A stretch of DNA of 6,592 bases, taken from the NCBI GenBank assembly GCA_028701165.1, contig JAQVRG010000094.1:1-6592 (forward strand). The letters run 5' to 3'. Both the position numbers and the translations under genes were made by a program. Source of the DNA: Eubacteriales bacterium. GTDB lineage: Bacteria; Bacillota; Clostridia; Christensenellales; CAG-138. Below the pieces are notes generated by a model. That model worked only from the letters and a program-made list of their open reading frames with translations, did not search any database and had not been told where the DNA came from. This document shows, piece by piece, positions 1-6,592 of the stretch (position 1 is the stretch's first letter; the number at the start of each line of letters is the position of its first letter).

Positions 1-815
1 CTGTAAAGCGGATCCGCTTTGGGCACGCGTCCTGCGAGCACGTCGATCGCCTCGCGTACCTCCAAGCCGTTGCCGATCGCCATGCCCAAGGGCTGGTTCA
101 TATCCGTGATCACCGCCATGGTGCGCCGCCGCAGGCTGTTGCCGATCTTCACCATGGTCTTTGCTAAACGCTCCGCGTCCTCCGGCGTTTGCATGAATGC
201 GCCCGTACCGAATTTCACATCCAGTACGATGGCGTCCGCGCCCGCCGCAAGCTTTTTGCTCATGATGCTCGACGCGATCAAGGGGATGCTCTCCACCGTG
301 CCCGTCACGTCGCGCAGCGCGTACATCTTTTTATCTGCGGGCACCAGATTGCCCGTTTGCCCGATCACGCAAAGGCCGATGGCCTTTACGATCTCCTTAA
401 ACCTTTCGATGGGCTGCTCTATGCACACGCCCGGCACCGCCTCAAGCTTATCGAGCGTACCGCCCGTATGTCCCAAGCCGCGCCCGCTCATCTTGGCGAC
501 CGTGCCCCCGCAGGCCGCGACCAAGGGCGCTATCACAAGCGTCGTCGTATCGCCCACGCCACCCGTAGAATGCTTATCCACCTTTACGCCGGGCAGATCG
601 TCAAGCTTCACCGTATCGCCCGAATAGGTCATCTGTCCCGTAAGCCAAACGGTCTCCTCCTCCGTCATGCCCTGAAAGCAGACCGCCATCATCCACGCGG
701 CCATCTGATAATCCGGAATATCCCCCTTAACATACGCGTCGATGATATAATTCAGCTCCGCCTGCGTATGCGTCCCGCCCGCGCGTTTCTTGAGAATCAG
801 ATCAACCATGCGCAT
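1..815 (-). CDS. pdp: Pyrimidine-nucleoside phosphorylase, N-terminal 271 residues (C-terminus beyond left edge)
   Basis: This enzyme reversibly phosphorolyses uridine, deoxyuridine and thymidine to the free base and (deoxy)ribose-1-phosphate in cytosolic pyrimidine salvage. The visible part is the N-terminal alpha domain and much of the alpha/beta domain; the family is about 430 residues, so roughly 160 are missing. The phosphate-binding stretch KHSTGGVGD lies at residues 81-89, and the family signature SGRGLGHTGGTLDKLE at 110-125. The residues that contact the base in characterised homologues appear as H82, R168, S183 and K187. Near-identity in motifs to the Bacillus enzyme favours Pdp over thymidine phosphorylase DeoA, its close relative, which cannot be fully excluded. 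The ATG at 813-815 was chosen because AGGAGG (826-831) sits 10 nt upstream; a second ATG at 807-809 is also in frame. It is divergent from the small plus-strand gene at 944-1108 and has its own promoter. The frame is intact. Confidence 0.95.
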   Translation of the reverse strand, partial: MRMVDLILKKRAGGTHTQAELNYIIDAYVKGDIPDYQMAAWMMAVCFQGMTEEETVWLTGQMTYSGDTVKLDDLPGVKVDKHSTGGVGDTTTLVIAPLVAACGGTVAKMSGRGLGHTGGTLDKLEAVPGVCIEQPIERFKEIVKAIGLCVIGQTGNLVPADKKMYALRDVTGTVESIPLIASSIMSKKLAAGADAIVLDVKFGTGAFMQTPEDAERLAKTMVKIGNSLRRRTMAVITDMNQPLGMAIGNGLEVREAIDVLAGRVPKADPLY

Positions 816-848
816 ATGGCCTGCTCCTCCTAGTGTAATCGATATTAG

Positions 849-877
849 ATTTTACCACGTTGCGGCGCATTTTACAA
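849..877 (-). promoter_or_regulatory. Sigma-A type promoter of pdp
   Basis: Read on the minus strand, a -35 box TTGTAA (872-877) is separated by exactly 17 bp from a -10 box TAAAAT (849-854). The bases just before the -10 are TGG, so it also has the TGn extended -10 element. Transcription would start near 841-843, giving a leader of about 26 nt that contains the pdp ribosome binding site. No operator-like palindrome is obvious around it. This is inferred from the sequence match only. Confidence 0.7.
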
Positions 878-927
878 CCGAGGGACATTGCCGCATGTTT
901 CTTCGCCAAACGGGCATAATGAAAGAA

Positions 928-934
928 AAAGGAG
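928..934 (+). promoter_or_regulatory. Ribosome binding site of the 54-codon gene
   Basis: AAAGGAG stands 9 nt before the ATG at 944-946. This is a near-ideal spacing and is the main reason to believe this short frame is translated and starts here. A possible -10 element, CATAAT (915-920), lies just upstream, but no -35 box is found at a normal distance (TTGCCG at 888-893 is 21 bp away), so the promoter of this gene is not resolved. Confidence 0.7.
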
Positions 935-943
935 CCTTTCAGA

Positions 944-1108
944 ATGACCAAGCATAAGAAAAACCGTCTGCCCGTCGATGAAGCGGACGTAATAAGCGCC
1001 GGTGAGATGACGGGCGCGGTACCCCTGCCGCCGCTGGACGTCGCGTCCTATGAATCCTACGAGGATCTGATGGATATCGCGGCGGACGCGGAAAAGTACA
1101 AGGAATAA
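944..1108 (+). CDS. Small protein of unknown function, 54 residues
   Basis: I do not recognise this protein. It begins MTKHKKNRLP, a short basic start, and the rest is acidic, with a proline patch VPLPPLD (residues 26-32) and a C-terminal segment ESYEDLMDI (37-45) rich in Glu, Asp and Tyr. There is no signal peptide, no membrane segment and no cysteine, so a small soluble cytosolic protein is likely, possibly a peptide that binds a partner. Support for its being a real gene is a strong ribosome binding site at ideal spacing, codon usage like the neighbours (G/C-rich third positions), a TAA stop, and a terminator hairpin beginning 7 nt after the stop. It is the only plus-strand gene here, convergent with dnaJ and divergent from pdp. 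The phrasing 'SAGEMTG-x-VP-x-PP' gives me a vague impression of short hypothetical proteins in clostridia, but I cannot verify this. Confidence 0.72.
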   Translation: MTKHKKNRLPVDEADVISAGEMTGAVPLPPLDVASYESYEDLMDIAADAEKYKE

Positions 1109-1115
1109 AAGCAAA

Positions 1116-1147
1116 GGGGCAAGCGCCCTTCCGCCGGCGTTTGCCCC
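1116..1147. terminator. Bidirectional intrinsic terminator between the small gene and dnaJ
   Basis: The arms GGGGCAAGCGCC (1116-1127) and GGCGTTTGCCCC (1136-1147) form a 12-bp stem with an 8-nt loop. The single imperfection is a G-U pair in the plus-strand RNA and an A-C mismatch in the minus-strand RNA. The plus-strand tail is GTTTCCTTTTCTG and the minus-strand tail is TTTGCTTTTATT, so both directions have a U-rich run. It lies 7 nt after the stop of the small gene and 23 nt after the dnaJ stop, and so serves as the end of both convergent transcripts. Confidence 0.85.
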
Positions 1148-1170
1148 GTTTCCTTTTCTGTAAAACGCGC

Positions 1171-2307
1171 TTATTTCAAATTGTCCCGCACCTTGGAAAA
1201 CAGCGTCTTTTTCCCGGATTTCATATCCGCCGGCCGTTCGCCGAGGGATTCGGCAAGCTTTTTGAAAAGCTCGCGCTGCTCGTCGTTGAGCTTCTTGGGG
1301 ATCTGCACGTTCGCCTTGATGAACAAATCACCCTTATTGGCGCTGTTCAGCTTTGTCACGCCCTGATCGCGGAGCCTAAACACCGTGCCGGGCTGCGTAC
1401 CCTCCGGCACCTTGTATTTGAGCGTACCCGTCAGCGTCGGCACCTCGATCTCGCCGCCCAGCGCAGCGACCGTGATCGGTATGTTCATATCAAGATGCAG
1501 GTCATAGCCGCGCCGCATAAACAGCTTATGCGGTTTTACATGGATATTGACATACAGGTCGCCGGAAGGGCCGCCGCGGTATCCCGCCTCGCCCTCGCCG
1601 CGCATGCTGATGGTCTGTCCGTCCGCAATGCCCGCAGGGATATTGACGACGATCCGTTTTGACTGGCTGACGCGCCCCTTGCCTTTGCACGCGGGGCATG
1701 GCTCCTTGATGATCTTGCCCGTGCCGTGGCAGGCGTCGCAGGTGCGTACCGTCGAGAACGCGCCAAACATCGTGTTCTGCTGCACGCGCATCTGTCCCGT
1801 GCCGCCGCAGGCCGTGCAGGTGGAAGGCTCCGTGCCGGGCTTGGCGCCCGTACCGTGGCAGCTTTCGCAGTTCTCCTCGCGCGGCACCAATATTTCCTTG
1901 CGCGCGCCGAAAGCGGCCTCCTCAAAGGTGATGGTCAAATTATATCGAAGATCGTGCCCCGTCATGGGCGCGTTGCGTGAGGTTCTGCCGCCGCCGAAGC
2001 CCGCCGCGCCGCCGAAGAAGGAACTGAATATATCGCTAAAATCGCCAAAGCCCGCGTCGTAAGCGCCGCCACCGGAGGCGGGGTCAAACGCCGCATGGCC
2101 GAACTGGTCGTATTTGGCGCGCTTCTGCTCGTCGGAGAGCACCTCGTAAGCCTCGTTGACCTCTTTGAATTTCGCCTCGGCTTCCTTGCTGTCCGGGTTC
2201 AGGTCGGGATGGTACTTTTTCGCCATCTTCCTGTAAGCGCTTTTGATCTCGTCCGCCGAAGCGTTCTTCTGTACGCCCAGCACCTCGTAATAATCCGCTT
2301 TTGCCAA
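1171..2307 (-). CDS. dnaJ: Chaperone protein DnaJ (Hsp40), 378 residues
   Basis: DnaJ is the cytosolic co-chaperone that delivers unfolded clients to DnaK and stimulates its ATPase. All class A parts are present in order. The J domain covers residues 1-70 with the catalytic HPD at 33-35. A Gly/Phe-rich linker follows at about 75-108. The zinc-binding domain has four CxxCxGxG repeats, with cysteines at 147/150, 164/167, 190/193 and 204/207. The C-terminal client-binding and dimerisation domains run from about 215 to 355. The length is normal for the family. The start is TTG (2305-2307), 10 nt after AAGGAG. The next in-frame ATG is codon 28, inside the J domain, so TTG is required for an intact protein. 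It is the last gene of the hrcA operon, 86 nt after dnaK, with a strong hairpin in that gap, and is terminated by the shared hairpin at 1116-1147. Nothing in the coding sequence is truncated or missing. Confidence 0.97.
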   Translation of the reverse strand: MAKADYYEVLGVQKNASADEIKSAYRKMAKKYHPDLNPDSKEAEAKFKEVNEAYEVLSDEQKRAKYDQFGHAAFDPASGGGAYDAGFGDFSDIFSSFFGGAAGFGGGRTSRNAPMTGHDLRYNLTITFEEAAFGARKEILVPREENCESCHGTGAKPGTEPSTCTACGGTGQMRVQQNTMFGAFSTVRTCDACHGTGKIIKEPCPACKGKGRVSQSKRIVVNIPAGIADGQTISMRGEGEAGYRGGPSGDLYVNIHVKPHKLFMRRGYDLHLDMNIPITVAALGGEIEVPTLTGTLKYKVPEGTQPGTVFRLRDQGVTKLNSANKGDLFIKANVQIPKKLNDEQRELFKKLAESLGERPADMKSGKKTLFSKVRDNLK

Positions 2308-2317
2308 GCTGGTTCAA

Positions 2318-2323
2318 CTCCTT
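2318..2323 (-). promoter_or_regulatory. Ribosome binding site deciding the TTG start of dnaJ
   Basis: AAGGAG, preceded by more A residues, sits 10 nt upstream of the TTG at 2305-2307. Another TTG directly follows the site (2315-2317) but is too close to be used. This fixes the unusual start codon of dnaJ. Confidence 0.8.
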
Positions 2324-2332
2324 TTTTACGCG

Positions 2333-2365
2333 CCGTACGGGGCTGCGCACAGCAGCCCCGCGCGG
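2333..2365 (-). other. GC-rich hairpin between dnaK and dnaJ
   Basis: In the minus-strand RNA, arms CGGGGCTGC (2352-2360) and GCAGCCCCG (2338-2346) pair perfectly over 9 bp around a 5-nt loop. An outer CCG/CGG pairing across a small internal loop extends it to 2333-2365. It is followed by ACGCGT-like sequence and an A-run, not a U-run, so it does not look like an intrinsic terminator. Its base is 9 nt before the dnaJ ribosome binding site. Possible roles are protecting the dnaK message from 3' decay, setting a processing site, or partly limiting expression of dnaJ; the sequence alone does not decide. Confidence 0.6.
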
Positions 2366-2378
2366 AACGTCTGGTTTC

Positions 2379-2392
2379 TTCGCAAATGCGAA
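2379..2392 (-). repeat. Short palindrome after the dnaK stop codon
   Basis: TTCGCA and TGCGAA form a 6+6 inverted repeat around 2 nt, 1 nt after the dnaK stop codon. In RNA it could fold as a 5-bp stem with a 4-nt loop. It is followed 13 nt later by the stronger dnaK-dnaJ hairpin. It may be chance or a minor part of the same intercistronic structure. Confidence 0.35.
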
Positions 2393-2393
2393 C

Positions 2394-4253
<1,860 letters not shown>

Positions 4254-4292
4254 ACTGTATATCCTCCGATTTCTAAATTCTTATGATTGCTT

Positions 4293-4877
4293 TTATTTTG
4301 CTACGCCCACCATGCTGTGGCGGACGATGCGATCCTTTACCCTATAGCCCTTTTGCATCACCATAACGATGGTTCCGCTTTCCGCGTCTTCCGTTTGCTG
4401 CTGCATCACCGCCTCATGCAAATTGGGGTCGAACATCCCCGTCGCGTTGATCTCTTCAAGGCCGAATTTGGCGAGTGTCTCCAAGAGCTGCTTCTGCACG
4501 AGCTTCAGCCCGTCCACCCACGCGGGATCGACCTGATCGACATTCTCCATCGCCCTGTCGAAATTGTCCAGCACCGGCAACAGCGCTTTGATGACGTTCC
4601 GTTCCCCTTCGTTTACGCTGTCCAGATGCAGCGAGGCGTTCCGCTTGCGGTAGTTATCGAAATCCGCCTGCAAATGCTGGCACAGGTTCACGGTTTCATC
4701 TTTTTCCTTTTGGAGACTTTCTATGTGCTTTCGCACCTCATTGAATTCCGCCGCGCTCAGCGTTACGGGTTCAAGCTGCTCCTGCTGCTCGGCCTGCGCT
4801 TCCTCTTCGGGCTGCCGCTCGTCGAGCGGCGATTCCGTCTCCTCCGCCGGCAGTACGGGTTCCTTGTCCTTGGTCAA
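4293..4877 (-). CDS. grpE: Nucleotide exchange factor GrpE, 194 residues
   Basis: GrpE dimers open the DnaK ATPase domain to release ADP and hence client; in several bacteria the dimer also acts as a thermosensor. Residues 1-40 are a disordered, Glu/Gln-rich tail, followed by the long paired helix (about 42-95, containing DFDNYRKRN at 72-80). LPVLDNFDRAM (100-110) is the core helix, and the C-terminal beta wing carries the family signature from FDPNLHEAV (149-157) to KGYRVKDRIVRHSMV (176-190). The start is taken as TTG at 4875-4877, because AGGAGG (4887-4892) lies 9 nt upstream. The frame stays open to a TTG at 4893-4895, but that would overlap the ribosome binding site and add six residues. 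There is no in-frame ATG before residue 110. Only 1 nt separates it from the hrcA stop, so translational coupling is likely. Confidence 0.95.
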   Translation of the reverse strand: MTKDKEPVLPAEETESPLDERQPEEEAQAEQQEQLEPVTLSAAEFNEVRKHIESLQKEKDETVNLCQHLQADFDNYRKRNASLHLDSVNEGERNVIKALLPVLDNFDRAMENVDQVDPAWVDGLKLVQKQLLETLAKFGLEEINATGMFDPNLHEAVMQQQTEDAESGTIVMVMQKGYRVKDRIVRHSMVGVAK

Positions 4878-4878
4878 T

Positions 4879-5916
4879 TCAACGCTCCTCCTCAAACATA
4901 TTTGTAAGCATCTCGCTCAAGCCGTTTCCCATGTACCTTAGAATCGCAAGCACGCGGGAATAATTCATCCTTGTGGGGCCGATAATGCCCATGGAGCCGA
5001 TGGGATCGTTGCCGATCCTGTAGGTCGCCGTGACCACGCTGCAATCCTGCATCTGCGCGTCCTCGTTTTCGGCGCCTATGGTCACGGTAAACTCCATCTT
5101 GGTGGCCTTGGTCAGCATCCCGTACAGCTTATCCTTCGTTTCGATCGCGGAAAGGAAGTTTTTCGCCTTTCCCATATCGCTGTACTCCGGGTAATTGAGC
5201 ATATTCGTAGCGCCCGCCATGGTCATGCGCGCCGAATCCGCGTCCATGCCCCGGCGCAGGCTTTCCAGCGTCGCCATCAGGAAGGCGCGGTTCTCCGCTA
5301 TCTCGTCGCAGATGGCGGGGATCAGCGTCGTGATCGCCTCATCCATGCGCTGGTTTGCAAGCCGCGCCGTCAAAAGGCGCGACAGCCTTTCCAGCTTCTC
5401 TACGTCCGTCCCGCGCGGTATGCGCACGATCGCGTCCCGCACGATGCCGGAATCCGTCACCACCACGCACAGCGCCTTTTCCTCCGATACGGGCACGAGC
5501 TGCACATGCTTGATCTTGACGGCGTGCAGCTGCGGCGAGGTGATCACCGACATGTACTGCGTGAGGTTGGAAAGCACCCAAGCGGTCTGCTTGACGACAT
5601 CCTCCACCTGATCGAGCTCCTGCGAAAAATGATCCCGCATAAAGCGCGTTTCCCGTTCACTCAAGCGCACGTTTCGCATCAGGCTGTCCACATACAGCCG
5701 GTACGCCTTATCCGAGGGTATGCGCCCCGCGGAGGTATGCGGCTGCTCCAAATATCCAAGCTCCTCCAGATCCGACATCTCGTTGCGGATCGTGGCGGAG
5801 GAAAGGTTGATGTCGGGATGCTTGGATATGGTGCGGGAGCCTACCGGCATCGCCGTCATGATATAATCGTCCACAATCGCCGCCAATATCCGCATTTTGC
5901 GCATATCCAGCTCCAT
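4879..5916 (-). CDS. hrcA: Heat-inducible transcription repressor HrcA, 345 residues
   Basis: HrcA is the dimeric repressor of class I heat-shock genes. It binds CIRCE and in studied Firmicutes needs the GroEL chaperonin to stay active, so folding stress relieves repression. The N-terminal winged helix spans about residues 1-100, including the conserved recognition region PVGSRTISKH (24-33), SSATIRNEMSDLEELGYL (39-56) and QPHTSAGRIPSDKAYR (58-73). A GAF-like middle domain follows, and the conserved C-terminal end GIIGPTRMNYSRVLAIL is at 310-326. The length is normal for the family. The ATG at 5914-5916 has AAAGGAG (5925-5931) 8 nt upstream; ATG codon 5 is too far from it. As first gene of the operon, downstream of a CIRCE, it represses itself. 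Its last codons, GAG GAG GAG CGT, contain the grpE ribosome binding site. Confidence 0.97.
   Translation of the reverse strand: MELDMRKMRILAAIVDDYIMTAMPVGSRTISKHPDINLSSATIRNEMSDLEELGYLEQPHTSAGRIPSDKAYRLYVDSLMRNVRLSERETRFMRDHFSQELDQVEDVVKQTAWVLSNLTQYMSVITSPQLHAVKIKHVQLVPVSEEKALCVVVTDSGIVRDAIVRIPRGTDVEKLERLSRLLTARLANQRMDEAITTLIPAICDEIAENRAFLMATLESLRRGMDADSARMTMAGATNMLNYPEYSDMGKAKNFLSAIETKDKLYGMLTKATKMEFTVTIGAENEDAQMQDCSVVTATYRIGNDPIGSMGIIGPTRMNYSRVLAILRYMGNGLSEMLTNMFEEER
4887..4892 (-). promoter_or_regulatory. grpE ribosome binding site inside the hrcA coding end
   Basis: AGGAGG is formed by the glutamate codons of the HrcA C-terminus (FEEER) and sits 9 nt before the grpE TTG at 4875-4877. It decides the grpE start. 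It also means that ribosomes finishing hrcA pass over and stop right at the grpE start, which supports coupled translation. Confidence 0.82.
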
Positions 5917-5941
5917 ATCAGCATCTCCTTTCTCCGGTCTG

Positions 5942-5968
5942 TTAGCACTCGTTTTGTTCGAGTGCTAA
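5942..5968 (-). promoter_or_regulatory. CIRCE operator (HrcA binding site)
   Basis: The perfect inverted repeat TTAGCACTC (5942-5950), 9-nt spacer, GAGTGCTAA (5960-5968) matches the CIRCE consensus at every position. It lies in the hrcA leader, a few bases downstream of the predicted transcription start, where bound HrcA would block transcription. In RNA it can fold into a 9-bp stem-loop in the 5' untranslated region, which is known in Bacillus to affect message stability. Confidence 0.98.
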
Positions 5969-5979
5969 TCAACTACTTA

Positions 5980-6008
5980 AAGATAGCACCCGGCCACGGC
6001 AAAGTCAA
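5980..6008 (-). promoter_or_regulatory. Sigma-A promoter of the hrcA-grpE-dnaK-dnaJ operon
   Basis: On the minus strand a -35 box TTGACT (6003-6008) and a -10 box TATCTT (5980-5985) are separated by exactly 17 bp. The start point would fall near 5972-5974, so the CIRCE begins about 4-6 nt into the transcript and the leader is about 56 nt. This housekeeping-promoter-plus-CIRCE arrangement is the standard class I heat-shock design. The rest of the gap (6009-6077) shows only weak short inverted repeats and no convincing hemW terminator. Confidence 0.87.
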
Positions 6009-6077
6009 GCGGCTGGGCGCGGCAGAATGTGACAAAGCTGCAACATCAGTTTGAAATCGGCAAAAGCGCCAAAATAA

Positions 6078-6592
6078 TCAATCCATAAAGAGCAAAAGCG
6101 CGGCGTTTTGCATGTCCAGACCCTCCTCCGTCAGGCGCAGCGCTTGCGTATCCCAAACCGCCCAATTCCGGGCGATAAGCGTCTTGATCGCCTCAGGATA
6201 TACCCCGTAAAGCGCCGTGCCGAAGCGGTCTGAAAAGGCTCTAGCCGCGACGCCCTCGATTTTGCGAAGCCCCAGCATAACGCACTCGAACATCTCCTCC
6301 TTTTGGGGGATGGTCGTATAGGAAGCCGGAAGCTCGCCGTGCGCGATCGCGTTTAAATAGGTCCGCATATCCGCCGTGTTGTAAAACCGCGTCCACGCAG
6401 GCCTTCGCCACGCGGAATGCGCGTTTAAGCCCACGCCCAAATACGCGCCGTTATCCCAATAGTTGAGATTATGGCGGCAGGTATAGCCGGGCTTTGCGTA
6501 ATTGGATATCTCATACCTCGTATAGCCCAAGTCCTTCAGCAGCGCGCGGGTGCTTAGATGCATCGCGTAGGTTTCGTCCTCGTCGGGAAGAT
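6078..6592 (-). CDS. hemW: HemW, heme chaperone of the radical-SAM CPO-III-like family, C-terminal 170 residues (N-terminus beyond right edge)
   Basis: HemW proteins are often annotated as oxygen-independent coproporphyrinogen III oxidase (HemN-like), but characterised members bind heme and pass it to target proteins. The window holds the part after the radical-SAM core. LPDEDETYAM opens the fragment, followed by YEISNYAKPG, the conserved HNLNYWDNGAYLGVGLNAHS, and a C-terminal HemN-type domain with MLGLRKIEGV and LRLTEEGLDMQNAALL. The radical-SAM CxxxCxxC motif would be off the edge and cannot be checked. The reading frame is open to the window end, so the Met codon at 6561-6563 is internal, not the start; about 200 residues should be missing. 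Position directly upstream of hrcA matches the Bacillus order lepA-hemW-hrcA, which supports HemW over a true HemN. It ends in TGA 161 bp before hrcA. Confidence 0.92.
   Translation of the reverse strand, partial: LPDEDETYAMHLSTRALLKDLGYTRYEISNYAKPGYTCRHNLNYWDNGAYLGVGLNAHSAWRRPAWTRFYNTADMRTYLNAIAHGELPASYTTIPQKEEMFECVMLGLRKIEGVAARAFSDRFGTALYGVYPEAIKTLIARNWAVWDTQALRLTEEGLDMQNAALLLFMD

Noticed and set aside
193..199. Loss of the DnaK autophosphorylation Thr (window positions of the codons are within dnaK; numbers given are residues)
   Set aside because: Asn in place of the E. coli Thr is common in Firmicutes DnaK, so it is not a defect.
189..833. Plus-strand open frame opposite pdp
   Set aside because: The minus-strand frame carries the complete pyrimidine phosphorylase signature and active-site residues; the plus-strand product resembles nothing.
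888..920. Promoter for the small plus-strand gene (TTGCCG and CATAAT)
   Set aside because: The 21-bp spacing is too long for a sigma-A promoter and the implied leader is very short. It is noted only as a possible -10.
872..1114. 80-codon minus-strand frame overlapping the small plus-strand gene
   Set aside because: It runs antisense through the better-supported 54-codon gene, lacks a good ribosome binding site and ends across the pdp promoter region.
2333..2365. Intrinsic terminator between dnaK and dnaJ
   Set aside because: The hairpin is strong, but on the minus strand it is followed by an A-run and not a U-run, and on the plus strand by mixed GC sequence.

Overview
The window reads as ordinary chromosome from a moderately GC-rich Gram-positive anaerobe, most likely a clostridial Firmicute. 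The evidence is the gene order hemW-hrcA-grpE-dnaK-dnaJ, the presence of HrcA with its CIRCE operator, strong AGGAGG-type ribosome binding sites, and a DnaK whose ATPase domain lacks the roughly 25-residue insertion seen in E. coli and other diderm DnaKs. I cannot name a genus from the sequence. There is no sign of a mobile element, CRISPR array, tRNA or rRNA, and base composition looks even throughout.

Layout, all on the minus strand unless stated. The right edge (6078-6592) holds the C-terminal part of hemW, a radical-SAM family heme chaperone. A 161-bp gap follows. It carries a near-consensus sigma-A promoter (5980-6008) and a perfect CIRCE operator (5942-5968). The heat-shock operon then runs right to left: hrcA (repressor, 4879-5916), grpE (nucleotide exchange factor, 4293-4877), dnaK (Hsp70, 2394-4253) and dnaJ (Hsp40, 1171-2307). 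The hrcA/grpE junction is tight, with the grpE ribosome binding site inside the hrcA coding end. grpE/dnaK are 39 nt apart. dnaK/dnaJ are 86 nt apart, and that gap contains a strong GC-rich hairpin. grpE and dnaJ both start with TTG, while hrcA and dnaK start with ATG.

Downstream of dnaJ, a shared bidirectional terminator (1116-1147) separates the operon from a convergent plus-strand gene of only 54 codons (944-1108), whose function I do not recognise. Divergent from that small gene, on the minus strand, is pyrimidine-nucleoside phosphorylase (pdp), cut off by the left edge, with its own good sigma-A promoter (849-877).

Functionally, DnaK with DnaJ and GrpE forms the Hsp70 folding machine. 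HrcA shuts the operon off by binding CIRCE at the transcription start and is released on heat or protein-folding stress. hemW and pdp are neighbours with separate housekeeping roles. I found no evidence for a previously undescribed system. The most worthwhile items are the unannotated-size small protein gene, the dnaK-dnaJ hairpin, and the paired TTG starts of the two co-chaperones.
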